A stretch of 42,248 bases of DNA from CAYQTK01 sp964420375 (GTDB taxonomy: Bacteria; RBG-13-61-14; DATKZS01). Below, in pieces: positions 35,201-42,169 of the stretch. The notes beneath the pieces are model-generated. The model had not been told where the DNA came from. It made no database searches and worked only from the letters and a program-made list of their open reading frames with translations. Made by a program: the position numbers and the translations under genes. The number at the start of each line of letters is the position of its first letter. Positions within the stretch are counted from its first letter, which is position 1. Location of the stretch: the NCBI GenBank assembly GCA_964420375.1, contig CAYQTK010000009.1:1-42248 (forward strand), in the 5' to 3' direction.

Positions 35201-35463
35201 CCTTGATTGAGCTTTTAAGATCGCAGACGGCGGGCGCCAAAAAAGGCCTCTTCAAACGACTGCGCAACGTATTCGAGGACGAAGACGAGCCCATTCTGTT
35301 GCAGGCGCTTGTTGATTGCCTGGGCAGGATAGGAACAGAGAAGTCTCTCCAGGCCATCGAACCATTACAGGAACAGGAAGGCAACATGGGCAATCGCGCC
35401 CGACAGGCCGCGGATAAGATCAGCCTCCGCCTAGAAGAAAACCGGAAGACAACGGACTCCTGA
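32278..35463 (+). CDS. PilZ-like, disordered-linker, HEAT-repeat protein
   Basis: 1061 aa. Residues ~5-105 are beta-rich with RKGKLAVPMADPPEKGRLVSLQINVP, resembling a PilZ-type domain; the RxxxR c-di-GMP motif is not evident. Residues ~110-340 are low-complexity Pro/Glu/Lys (PPPPPEPPPAAG, EEEEEEKPVYE). Residues ~345-600 are a conserved-looking helical domain (FIMDLTKAMQRSGYYSSDHPE, LITGILDEPVSIRTVVG). Residues ~790-1050 are HEAT-like helical repeats (RKTAVESLVRMKEKSLQWVRSVL, KVQGRAASSLTVL). No SD is obvious, so the start could be the ATG at 32278 or at 32287. It is probably a cytoplasmic scaffold; function unknown. Confidence 0.72.
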   Translation: MLSMDKPDKTIKLNYPNEARFLKDYSFIRKGKLAVPMADPPEKGRLVSLQINVPRLDRCFSFQAVVEKSVGGEAAKKSGKKPGIIVAFTEESKREAVGLEQELVKIESYHQALLAEAGDKEGNGREHEPAETQNKTKAEPPPPPEPPPAAGRKKKTPDHNKQKQEPRKDVAVTTPPPKTPVQSDSALSSSTSNAAPGKAPTSRAASRQEEQEEAVPVPAEPAYELDEPTIEEERQVNRVVLTPTKTVKESPPPAQNSEEPEPLEEAIEEKKQGKDTEAEKKTGAKKPVTPRPHRAKAAKVKKKPATTGSAIELEWIRDIINQSEAEEEEEEKPVYEAAPPPEKKQLTSEERARVQPAGDFIMDLTKAMQRSGYYSSDHPESKGAKHGLYDELQKALEERSELMITNQETREKTDILITGILDEPVSIRTVVGAGMAEMFVPRLREYFNRKGLVSFALKKEITQEHFSTFIDIMSDPQVDQGSEGGVGDLLTNALVENGITEISTVFMDDMLVLEEKFPWRVEMAIQRLAKDLKVLPMFKEKSEQELRNMKYQTVMDIIRPVLHPEFLKDILINTYIISRHVKTLDLKELEALIIETFPAKIILPTASYVLEEMKRLQEKLEEHPDSQVLTVRIKSVKRILKNISRRVVMEEIKGAGTFLEELYFNNILAMEELPAEVRARVNTLKLAESVKAAADDYAGSITSTTDADEAYVLLECFKRVSPVFIERGFWQELLTIVKGVNKAAGSSRLFQGGEGLPAMPLIYIFSEMVRELAAAYMEADKDNRPVLDEIVSYLGPTGVSVMGEVLLRSEDRGVRKTAVESLVRMKEKSLQWVRSVLDDSAQPWYLQRNAVLILSRIGQADEDKKRARMFLTHSRPRLREEALSTVLRLEGRAAERAVFNALDDKDRKVQGRAASSLTVLQPLSDSAVEEILKRLRGQLPKDKEQAKEEAKKMAPLIRALANLTDLPRFDEIEDSLIELLRSQTAGAKKGLFKRLRNVFEDEDEPILLQALVDCLGRIGTEKSLQAIEPLQEQEGNMGNRARQAADKISLRLEENRKTTDS

Positions 35464-35661
35464 CCCCGCATAGCCGGAGCCAAACAAGTCTTGATACCCT
35501 TAACAAGAGGGAACATTTATCCGCTTTTCATAACCGGTCTCCAACTACTTAAAATTATCGACGCCTTACCAGAATATGTGGGTGAATAAAAGTCATGCAA
35601 GCCCTCCACGATGAGTGTAGCTCATCTCCTCCGAGAGGAATGACAGCCTTGGTTAAAGGCC

Positions 35662-35900
35662 CACGTCCTTGCCGGCGCCTGCAAAAATCAAACGCTTCTG
35701 CTGGTACTCTGTCAAGCGTTTCTCGTCGCTTACAAGACAGATATTCTTCGTGCGAGCGACTTTTAGTCGCGACTTCCGTCGCTCGCACGATTATTTTCTA
35801 TTCCCCAAAAATCTTTTGACGAGGCACTAGTGTTTGTTTACAATCGTTTTTGTCACTTACAAAAAACAGTTCTTGTGCGAGCGACTTTTAGTCGCGACTT
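35662..35900. repeat. Family B cluster in gene-free gap
   Basis: 35662-35757 is a ~96-bp block repeated directly at 36949-37044. Around 35745-35790, sequence with GCGAGCGACTTTTAGTCGCGAC follows, and a second copy of the half-element is at 35838-35900 (CTTACAAAAAACAG, GTGCGAGCGAC). Strand-reversed parts match the arms of the element at 11141. Open frames in 35464-36270 are not supported; nothing else was recognised. Confidence 0.75.
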
Positions 35901-36270
35901 ACCCGGGCAATATCCCGGACGTGAGTCTCTTCCCCCAATTGGCCCAAGAACTCACCGTCATAAAAGAAGTGGCAGTGATCTACCCTAAAGGAACCAGGGC
36001 CCGCCGAAAAGATAACCTCACCTTAAGCCGTATACCCCCGCCAAAGAAAACCCGCCAACGCCCTGGAAATCGCCCCAGTCCTCGGTCGGTAAACATCCCT
36101 CCATTTGTAACTTACCGACAAACAAAAATAATCTTGAAATCTTAAAACATAACTCGTAAACTCAGACCAGTGCTCGATGATTGAATATTCTCCAAGTTGG
36201 TATTGTCCTTTCCTGTCAGACGTGCTAAGGTGATTATGTTCAGGCATAAAGCCGGGAGATGGAGGAGGTC

Positions 36271-36741
36271 ATGCAGGAGAAGCATCGCAAAGAGATGAAG
36301 ATAGTGGGGGCGTTGACTGCTTTGTTTTGTTTGATCGGTATAGTTTTGGTGGTGCTGGGCTTTCGGGACTATGCTAAAACGCGGTCTTTTGTTTCCGTTG
36401 CCGCGTCCACGTCGGGGGAAGTCACCGGCTTTGAGAAGTGGGAGCCCGAGGTCAGCACCTCAGAGCGGGACAGCATCCTTTACGCGGTAGTGGTTTTCGA
36501 GACAGGGGAGGGCAGAGAGGTCCGCTTCCAGGGACCTTCCCAGGACGGTCTTGCAAAGTACGAGGAAGGCGACAAAGTAGACGTGCTTTACGACCCGGAA
36601 AACCCGGAAGACGCCCGGATCGATTCATTCCTGGGATTATGGTTCGGTGCCACCATGTTCTGGGTCATCGGCGGCGGAGCCATAGTTATTCCTCTTTTTA
36701 CTTTATATCAGGGCTGGAAAGGGGCGAAGCGGCAGGAGTAG
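36271..36741 (+). CDS. DUF3592-type membrane protein
   Basis: 156 aa from the ATG at 36271, placed five bases after GGAGG (an ATG at 36259 lies on the SD itself). Residues ~12-32 are TM helix 1 (GALTALFCLIGIVLVVLGF). The extracytoplasmic domain is beta-rich (TSGEVTGFEKWEP, ILYAVVVFETGEGREVRFQGPS, YEEGDKVDVLYDPENPEDARID), the DUF3592 pattern. Residues ~125-150 are TM helix 2. The family has no established function. It stands alone between two direct copies of a ~96-bp repeat, so it could have moved as a cassette. Confidence 0.8.
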   Translation: MQEKHRKEMKIVGALTALFCLIGIVLVVLGFRDYAKTRSFVSVAASTSGEVTGFEKWEPEVSTSERDSILYAVVVFETGEGREVRFQGPSQDGLAKYEEGDKVDVLYDPENPEDARIDSFLGLWFGATMFWVIGGGAIVIPLFTLYQGWKGAKRQE

Positions 36742-36948
36742 TCGAACGTTTGTGCGATGATTTATGTCGGAAAGCTTCTATCATCAGGGTAGCGCATAAG
36801 GTAGTCCGTAGTCCACGGATGCGTGCGGGAAGCCGATTCAATATAAATCTTTTTCCTGAAACAAAAGGCGCGGGGTATTTATCGTTTCTTTTAAATCTGA
36901 ATTAAAACGTTTGATGTCGCGACTTCAGTTTTTCGAAGGTTAAAGAAG

Positions 36949-37072
36949 CACGTCCTTGCCGGCGCTTGCAAAAATCAAAAGATTCTGCCAGTGCTCTGCC
37001 AAGCGTTTCTCGTCGCTTACAAGACAGATATTCTTCGTGCGAGCAGCGGAAGTCGCGACTGAAGTGGCTCGC
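36949..37072. repeat. Family B element, direct copy of 35662-35757
   Basis: CACGTCCTTGCCGGCGC, a run TGCAAAAATCAAA, then AAGCGTTTCTCGTCGCTTAC and the following AAGACAGATATTCTTCGTGC match 35662-35757 in the same orientation, with about nine differences by eye. GTCGCGACTGAAGTGGCTCG follows. It lies in the gene-free gap 36742-37194. Confidence 0.8.
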
Positions 37073-37194
37073 ACATTTGCGTCTGAACCAAGTTTTTGAT
37101 ATTACAGCACTAATTTCCCTCTATTGCATCGCGACCACCCACAGATTCTTTGGAGGCCCCCCCAATTTTTTCGTGATGCCGCCTGCGAAAACAA

Positions 37195-37788
37195 CTAATA
37201 AGATTTACCGTCCGGGCCGATGTTGTCCGGCTTCGAGAGCTTGGCGCGCCTTATCCTGTCCTCTATTATACTTATCCCTCCGCCCGCGATCAAAAGGGCC
37301 ATGCCTGGCGCAAAAAAGAGCCGGTAATTCAGGGCCACCTTGCTGACCTCCACGAACGCGCTCAGCAGATCCTCTCGGACTGCCAGATCGAACTTGAACT
37401 CGTAGCTGCCTTTTTTATCCGCCTGGAAGTGGAAGTCCTGGCGGGGGGCGGGGGTTTTCCTTCCATGTTCGAGCCGCCGGGTTTTCTCCCATCCCGGCAC
37501 CTGGGGTGAAGTCAGGGAGGCACTCCACATGTCAGCCAACTCGTCCCCGGAGCCGCTGCCGCCGGCCGATATCTGGAGGAACACGCAATACTCGCCGGGA
37601 TCGAGATCGACCGGGCCGAAAATAAAACTCGCCTCCCCTCCATGGTTCTCGACCATCATGTTCTTTTTATAAATCACTTCCCCGCTCAGCCGAAACCAGA
37701 ACCCCACCGCCATAAGAATCACGCCCGTCACTAAAATAGGATACCGAAGCTTCTTCAAGTTCTCCCAACCGTCTTCCATCGTGCCCAT
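37195..37788 (-). CDS. Two-TM membrane protein of unknown function
   Basis: 197 aa. TM helix 1 spans about residues 18-35 (PILVTGVILMAVGFWF) and TM helix 2 is near 155-172 (LFFAPGMALLIAGGGISII). Between them lies a ~115-residue extracytoplasmic beta-rich domain (EASFIFGPVDLDPGEYCVFLQIS, GSYEFKFDLAVREDLLSAFVEVS). The tail is basic and cytoplasmic. No family was recognised. A minus-strand promoter, TTGTGA-16-TATAAT (RC of 37887-37914), and a short SD-led uORF (37824-37844) precede it. Confidence 0.72.
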   Translation of the reverse strand: MGTMEDGWENLKKLRYPILVTGVILMAVGFWFRLSGEVIYKKNMMVENHGGEASFIFGPVDLDPGEYCVFLQISAGGSGSGDELADMWSASLTSPQVPGWEKTRRLEHGRKTPAPRQDFHFQADKKGSYEFKFDLAVREDLLSAFVEVSKVALNYRLFFAPGMALLIAGGGISIIEDRIRRAKLSKPDNIGPDGKSY

Positions 37789-37823
37789 TATCGTGTCCTT
37801 TCATCAATTAAGCTGACAACGTA

Positions 37824-37844
37824 TCAGTCCTCGAAATCGAGCAT
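37824..37844 (-). other. Six-codon upstream ORF with strong SD
   Basis: MLDFED* preceded by AAAGGAGG, between the minus-strand promoter and the gene at 37788. It contains the palindrome CTCGAAATCGAG. Possibly a translational regulator, or chance. Confidence 0.3.
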
Positions 37845-37886
37845 CCGCCTCCTTTATATCTGCCGGGGTTTACCTTTTCATGATTC

Positions 37887-37914
37887 ATTATACTATATGC
37901 CGCTTGTTTCACAA
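37887..37914 (-). promoter_or_regulatory. Putative promoter for the two-TM protein
   Basis: Minus-strand TTGTGA (37909-37914), 16-bp spacer, perfect TATAAT (37887-37892). Beside it, at 37929-37964, GTGACAC/GTGTCAC form an inverted repeat that could be an operator between two divergent units. Confidence 0.5.
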
Positions 37915-37998
37915 AACAGTTTTTATAAGTGACACGAACTCGGGTTTTTTATGCCGGGTGTCACGAATAATCAATGTGTGCTAAATATCGGTTTTTAC

Positions 37999-38027
37999 TT
38001 GACAATCTCAGCAAAAGCTGCTATAAA
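37999..38027 (+). promoter_or_regulatory. Strong sigma-70 promoter for the 18-residue peptide gene
   Basis: TTGACA (37999-38004), a 17-bp spacer and TATAAA (38022-38027). The transcript start would be near 38034, giving a leader of about 40 nt with an AGGAGGGCGG SD. Confidence 0.75.
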
Positions 38028-38073
38028 TATATATAACAAAGAAAGCTGAAAAAACAAATAAGGAGGGCGGAAA

Positions 38074-38130
38074 ATGAAAAAGGTAAAGAAGACAAAGAAA
38101 GGCCTTTGTAAATGCAAAAGCTCCTGCTAA
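38074..38130 (+). CDS. 18-residue Lys/Cys-rich peptide
   Basis: MKKVKKTKKGLCKCKSSC: eight Lys and three Cys in 18 residues. It sits 47 bp downstream of a near-consensus promoter and has AGGAGGG 7 bases before the ATG; a terminator hairpin follows. That complete transcription unit argues that it is real although far too short for ORF callers. There is no signal peptide. No relative is known to me. Possibilities include a metal- or nucleic-acid-binding micropeptide, a toxin, a modified-peptide precursor, or a leader within an sRNA. A 6-bp hairpin (TCCTGC-TAAAA-GCAGGA, 38122-38138) overlaps its stop codon. Confidence 0.6.
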   Translation: MKKVKKTKKGLCKCKSSC

Positions 38131-38156
38131 AAGCAGGATAAAATCCTAACTAAGAT

Positions 38157-38185
38157 AAAAGCGGCTTTCGGGCCGCTTTTGTTTT
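38157..38185 (+). terminator. Intrinsic terminator of the small peptide unit
   Basis: AAAAGCGGC/GCCGCTTTT (38157-38165 and 38172-38180), 6-base loop, followed by GTTTT. Confidence 0.8.
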
Positions 38186-38263
38186 ATCGGTCTTTTATCA
38201 CTATTGCCCCGGCCCCCCCCTCGCGTCTAATGGCCATGCTTTGTAATCCATCTTTCATCCTTT

Positions 38264-39289
38264 TCAGCGCACAAACATGAGAGAGAGCTCTTCCGCGCTT
38301 CCTTTTATTCGTATCCACAACACCGCACATCCTTTGAGCTCTTCGGAAACGTGCAGCGGCGGGGGTCCGCAGCCCTTAACCGTGATTATGCCGTTACGCA
38401 CGTTCGCGGAGTCTATGGGCATCTTTTCGCTGCTTTGCAAAACCGAAAGGGCCTTGTCCGGAGGCACGAAGAAAAGGTTTTGTTTTTTTACGGCTTCGAG
38501 AAGGGGGGCTCGGACCTTGTCGGGCGCAACGTCATGGGACTGGGGCGTCTGAAGGGTATAGGCCATAAGGTTGCCGGTATAAAAGAAAGGCTCGCCGGGC
38601 TGATGCCTGGTGAAGAAGTGTCTTAAGGCATTTCCTTCGCGGGGAGGAAAAACAAACACTGTCAGCCGCGGATGCTTTTTCTGCTTGGGCCCTTTGGAGT
38701 AGGGGTGTCTCCATTCAATCGTTTTTAGGGGGTCCTCGATGCCTAAAGCAAAGCCGGGCGCGGGACTCCACAACAGGTCCCTGCGGTTTACGGGAGCGGT
38801 TTCAACTTCGTATCCCCGGGACACCGCGGTCTCGATAATGGCGTTCATGTCCCTGCAGAGAGCATCGTATTGGTGCGGGTCAAAGAGTTCTTCAGCCCTT
38901 TCCATGGATATGCCCAGCTTCTTGGCCAGCGCCTCGATCTTTTTGTCGCGTTCGTTGAAAAGCCAGGCATTGGCCGGCCCGAAGTGCGGCCGCATGGCAC
39001 AGGTGATCTCCAGTGCCCCTTGCTGGAAAGCCTGTGAAGCTTGTCCCCCCGAGCCGGTCTTTTCAACCACTTTGTCGGCTTTTTCTTTCATGGACTTCAT
39101 CTTCTCCTTGACAGCTTCTCTGCCCGCGGGAGTCGCCGGCTCCTGGACCTCGTGCTTTACTGACCGGGCTTTGTTCACACTCGAGCCCTCCTTTTCCGAC
39201 ACATCCTTGCCGGAAAGACCGCGCGCGTAAACCGCGGCAAAAAGCACAAACCCTGTAAAAACCAAGGCACGGAAATATCTGTTCTTCAT
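38264..39289 (-). CDS. Exported protein of unknown function
   Basis: 341 aa from the ATG at 39289, which follows AGGAGAAC; the open extension to 39325 lacks an SD. Residues 1-23 are a signal peptide (MKNRYFRALVFTGFVLFAAVYARG). Residues ~25-90 are charged, probably helical (EAVKEKMKSMKEKADKV). The body has ITCAMRPHFGPANAWLFNERD, then FDPHQYDALCRDMNAIIETA and a C-terminal KGCGPPPLHVSEELKGCAVLWIRIKG. The C-terminal segment may be a small alpha/beta domain. No family was recognised. It diverges from the DAHP synthase promoter region. Confidence 0.7.
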   Translation of the reverse strand: MKNRYFRALVFTGFVLFAAVYARGLSGKDVSEKEGSSVNKARSVKHEVQEPATPAGREAVKEKMKSMKEKADKVVEKTGSGGQASQAFQQGALEITCAMRPHFGPANAWLFNERDKKIEALAKKLGISMERAEELFDPHQYDALCRDMNAIIETAVSRGYEVETAPVNRRDLLWSPAPGFALGIEDPLKTIEWRHPYSKGPKQKKHPRLTVFVFPPREGNALRHFFTRHQPGEPFFYTGNLMAYTLQTPQSHDVAPDKVRAPLLEAVKKQNLFFVPPDKALSVLQSSEKMPIDSANVRNGIITVKGCGPPPLHVSEELKGCAVLWIRIKGSAEELSLMFVR

Positions 39290-39318
39290 GGGCTGTTCTC
39301 CTGCTATTAAAAAATATC

Positions 39319-39347
39319 TTGACAATCCGATTCAATAAGTATATGAT
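39319..39347 (+). promoter_or_regulatory. Near-consensus promoter for DAHP synthase
   Basis: TTGACA (39319-39324), 17-bp spacer, TATGAT (39342-39347). The expected start near 39354 gives a ~250-nt leader before the gene. Confidence 0.7.
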
Positions 39348-39356
39348 ACCCTCAAG

Positions 39357-39455
39357 ATGTTACAAAAGCGCATAGACCCTGGACATCGATATTTATGCTG
39401 GCGATGGCGTACCCGATTTACCTTTAGGGCGTCCGCTGGCAGACGTGTGTTCTGA
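39357..39455 (+). CDS. Candidate aromatic-rich leader peptide
   Basis: 32 codons beginning almost at the predicted transcription start. The middle contains Tyr, two Trp and two Phe within 12 residues (YLCWRWRTRFTF), the kind of codon cluster expected of an attenuation leader for aromatic amino acids. There is no SD, so it would have to be leaderless. It may be chance. Confidence 0.3.
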   Translation: MLQKRIDPGHRYLCWRWRTRFTFRASAGRRVF

Positions 39456-39562
39456 TCTCTACATAAGGCGCAGCCGGCGGACATAAAAACATAATCGCCG
39501 GCGGCCCTGAAATAACGCGGGCCATGGCAACAAAGACAGTTCCCATGGTCTTTTTGTTAGGT

Positions 39563-39590
39563 AAGCCGGCAGGATTAAGCCGGCTTTTTT
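39563..39590 (+). terminator. Terminator/attenuator ahead of DAHP synthase
   Basis: AAGCCGGC/GCCGGCTT stem (39563-39570, 39579-39586), 8-base loop, U-tract TTTTTT, then the SD GGAGG and the start at 39606. It stands inside the leader downstream of the promoter, so it must be read through for gene expression. Upstream GCCGGCGG copies (39473-39480, 39497-39504) could compete for the left arm. Confidence 0.75.
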
Positions 39591-39605
39591 AATGGAGGCG
39601 CGAAA

Positions 39606-40766
39606 ATGATGGAAGTAGAGATCAACCGCGAAAGCTTTTTGATACCCGGCGAACTCGCCGGTTCGGAGATCATAAAAATCCTGGATATCAAGCTGTCCGG
39701 GCGAAACGGTTCGATATGGAGGAAGGCCGACATGATCGTGGTAATGAAGACCAGTACGACCAAGGACGAGTTGGAGAAGGTGGTCGAGCGGATCAAGGAG
39801 ATCGGGTACGCCCCTCACGTGCTTCACGGTGTGGAGCGCAAGGTGGTGGCCTGCATCGGTGACGAGCGGGGCAAGACGCGTCTCCAGGCGCTGGAGACCA
39901 TGCCGGGCGTTGACACTGTAATGCCCATCCTGAGGCCCTACAAGCTGGCCAGCCGCATCACCAAGCCGGGCAAGAGCTCCATCAAGATCAAGGTCAACAA
40001 GCCCAAGACGCAGCTCACAGTGGGCGGCAAGAAGTTCGTGGTCATTGCGGGTCCGTGCTCGGTGGAGAGCGAAGACCAGGTAATGGAGACCGCCAGGTTA
40101 GTCAAAAAGCACGGGGCCCACATGCTTCGCGGAGGGGCGTACAAACCCCGGACATCGCCTTACAGCTTCCAGGGCATGGAAGAAGAAGGGCTCAAGATAC
40201 TGGCGGGGGCCCGCGAAAAGACCGGCCTGCCGGTGGTCACCGAGGTCATGAACCCCCGCGACGTGCTGATAGTAGCCAAGTATGCCGACATGCTCCAGAT
40301 AGGCGCCCGCAACGTGCAGAACTTCTCCTTGTTGAAAGAAGTGGGCAAGACGCAAAAGCCGGTGCTCTTAAAACGCGGCATGATGACCACTGTCGAGGAG
40401 TTCCTGATGAGCGCGGAATACATCATGAGCGAAGGGAACCCTAACGTGGTCCTCTGCGAGCGCGGCATCAGGACGTTCGAAAAGGCCACGCGTAACACCC
40501 TCGACCTGTCCGCGGTGCCCGTGCTCCAGCGCGAGACCCACCTGCCGGTCATCGTGGACCCCAGCCACGCCACCGGTCACTGGGACCTGGTCGAGCCCAT
40601 GAGCAGGGCTGCGGTTGCCGCGGGTGCGGACGGCATCATGGTCGAGGTCCACCCCCGGCCGGAAGAGGCCTGGTCGGATGGAGGCCAGTCCTTGAAGCCG
40701 CAGACCTTCCGCGACTTGATAAAACACCTCCAACCCTTTGTGCAGGCCATGAAGAGGACGATGTAA
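39606..40766 (+). CDS. aroF: 3-deoxy-7-phosphoheptulonate (DAHP) synthase, type I beta
   Basis: 386 aa. Residues ~1-85 form a ferredoxin-like/ACT-like regulatory domain (MIVVMKTSTTKDELEKVVERIKEIG), as in the AroA of Thermotoga-type enzymes. Residues ~120-386 are the catalytic TIM barrel: VIAGPCSVES, GAHMLRGGAYKPRTSPYSFQG, KTGLPVVTEVM, KPVLLKRGM, CERGIRTFE and VDPSHATGHW. It condenses PEP and erythrose-4-phosphate, the first shikimate step. The N-terminal domain usually mediates Tyr or Phe feedback. SD GGAGG precedes the ATG. A terminator-like attenuator lies in its leader. No other shikimate gene is here. The symbol aroF is used by function only. Confidence 0.95.
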   Translation: MMEVEINRESFLIPGELAGSEIIKILDIKLSGRNGSIWRKADMIVVMKTSTTKDELEKVVERIKEIGYAPHVLHGVERKVVACIGDERGKTRLQALETMPGVDTVMPILRPYKLASRITKPGKSSIKIKVNKPKTQLTVGGKKFVVIAGPCSVESEDQVMETARLVKKHGAHMLRGGAYKPRTSPYSFQGMEEEGLKILAGAREKTGLPVVTEVMNPRDVLIVAKYADMLQIGARNVQNFSLLKEVGKTQKPVLLKRGMMTTVEEFLMSAEYIMSEGNPNVVLCERGIRTFEKATRNTLDLSAVPVLQRETHLPVIVDPSHATGHWDLVEPMSRAAVAAGADGIMVEVHPRPEEAWSDGGQSLKPQTFRDLIKHLQPFVQAMKRTM

Positions 40767-40825
40767 AAAAGATTGCATTAACTCGCCCGCCCGGTTATAT
40801 TGTATCGCAGGCTGGAGGTGTTGAT

Positions 40826-41737
40826 ATGAGAGTAGCCATACTTGCGCCCATAAACCGGAGGATACCGCCGCGGCCTTACGGGCCCGAGGAGCAGATGATC
40901 TCCGACCTCACCGAAGGTCTGGTGGAGAGGGGCCACCAGGTGACCTTGTTCGCCACCGGCAACTCGCTTACCCGCTCGGAACTGGTCTGGGTATGTCCCG
41001 AGCCGCTGGTGGAATGGGAGGATGACCCCTGGCCGGACCCGCAATGGTGGGAGAAACTCCACATCAGCGAATGCCAGGAACGGGCCCGTGCAGGTGATTT
41101 CGACATTGTGCATAACCATCTCCACGTCAAGGCCCTGACCTGCCTTGCGCTGTTGCGCGTTCCCGTTCTCACCACCCTTCATGGGGCCGCCCGCGACAAA
41201 CAGATTCAGGCCATCCTTCACAAATTCAAGTCATATCCGTTTGTTGCCATGGACGCCGGCGAAAAAAGACAGCTTCCCGGCCTCAACTACGTGGCCGAGG
41301 TCTCACTGCCAAACCCGGAGCACAGCCGGGCCATACCCAACATGGTTGATTCCTATGAGGCTCTATATGAAAAGCTGCTCTCCGGAGAGATCGAGCCGCC
41401 TTTTGCCGAGGTCCGCCGCAAATGCGAATGGGGAGCATCAGAGCTCATGACCAGGAAGGATTCCTTCCAGGTTAAGAAGCTGGAGATAGACCCGGGCTGG
41501 CGCATCGAGCACCCGGGCAGGGAGTTGGAAAAGCACTGGAGCGTAATATCCGGCAAAGGCGTGCTCACCGGTCCGGCAGGAGCAACCGAGCTTGTACCCG
41601 GAGTCAGCCTGGACCCCCCCGCCAAGGAAGGATATACACTGGAAGCCAACCCGGAGACAGCCCTGGTAATCATCGAGGTCTGCCGGGGAGAAAAACTGCA
41701 GCAAGACCGCCCGGACAAAACGAAGAAAAAGTCGTAG
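40826..41737 (+). CDS. Internally deleted GT4 glycosyltransferase fused to a cupin
   Basis: 303 aa. Residues 1-~165 match the acceptor-side N-terminal GT-B domain of GT4 enzymes (MRVAILAPINRRIPPRPYG, LVERGHQVTLFATGNS, DFDIVHNHLH, LPGLNYVAEV). Then, instead of the C-terminal nucleotide-sugar domain, the chain jumps to NMVDSYEALYEKLL, which looks like the last helix of such enzymes, and continues into a cupin of the type-II mannose-6-phosphate isomerase kind (SFQVKKLEIDPGWRIEHPGR, LEKHWSVISGKGVLTG). Without the donor domain it is unlikely to transfer sugar. It could be a binding or isomerase-like protein. SD GGAGGTG precedes the ATG. Confidence 0.78.
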   Translation: MRVAILAPINRRIPPRPYGPEEQMISDLTEGLVERGHQVTLFATGNSLTRSELVWVCPEPLVEWEDDPWPDPQWWEKLHISECQERARAGDFDIVHNHLHVKALTCLALLRVPVLTTLHGAARDKQIQAILHKFKSYPFVAMDAGEKRQLPGLNYVAEVSLPNPEHSRAIPNMVDSYEALYEKLLSGEIEPPFAEVRRKCEWGASELMTRKDSFQVKKLEIDPGWRIEHPGRELEKHWSVISGKGVLTGPAGATELVPGVSLDPPAKEGYTLEANPETALVIIEVCRGEKLQQDRPDKTKKKS

Positions 41738-41914
41738 AAAACATTTGCCGAAACAAGGAAAAATCAGTATCTTCCGGTTTAACAGCAGGTGAGCTGGTGC
41801 ACTGATGGAAAGGTTGAGTTCCTGTCCGGCTTTGGGTTTTAAGTTTATCGCATCGGGGGCTGCCGCGGGGGTTGAAATAAAGACGGTGTTACCTTATGGT
41901 GCCGTTCCGTCGCC

Positions 41915-42083
41915 GCTCCGCGGGACAGGGCAAATTAAGGCGTGCGGTCCGAGGCCGAGAGCGGTGGCGTTTGCAGCGGAGAGGCTCGAACCGGTTCCGG
42001 CCCTTCCTCTTTGCCCGCCGGCAGCCAACAAAGCGGTAAGCGCTTGTTTTTGTAAAGGTACCAATAAACCGGATGAACCAAAC
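41915..42083. repeat. Family C dispersed repeat, copy 3
   Basis: Reverse complement matches 2101-2229 and 31689-31757. It forms an apparent reading frame (41805-42086) that shares residues with frames through the other copies, because the repeat is conserved rather than because it is a gene. Confidence 0.65.
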
Positions 42084-42117
42084 TAACTCTATAACCGTGA
42101 CCTCACGGAAGCCACAT

Positions 42118-42140
42118 ATCGCGGCTAAAGCCGCTCGCAC
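42118..42140. repeat. Family B half-element
   Basis: ATCGCGGCTAAAGCCGCTCG plus CAC, matching the outer arm at 11141-11163. Confidence 0.7.
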
Positions 42141-42169
42141 GTATTACATCAGTTTTGCAGACAATAAAT

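Noticed and set aside
35834..36145. 103-codon ORF
   Set aside because: Starts in family B repeats; no SD, low-complexity and not protein-like.
41805..42086. 93-codon ORF
   Set aside because: Same repeat in reverse; similarity to other frames is due to the repeat itself.
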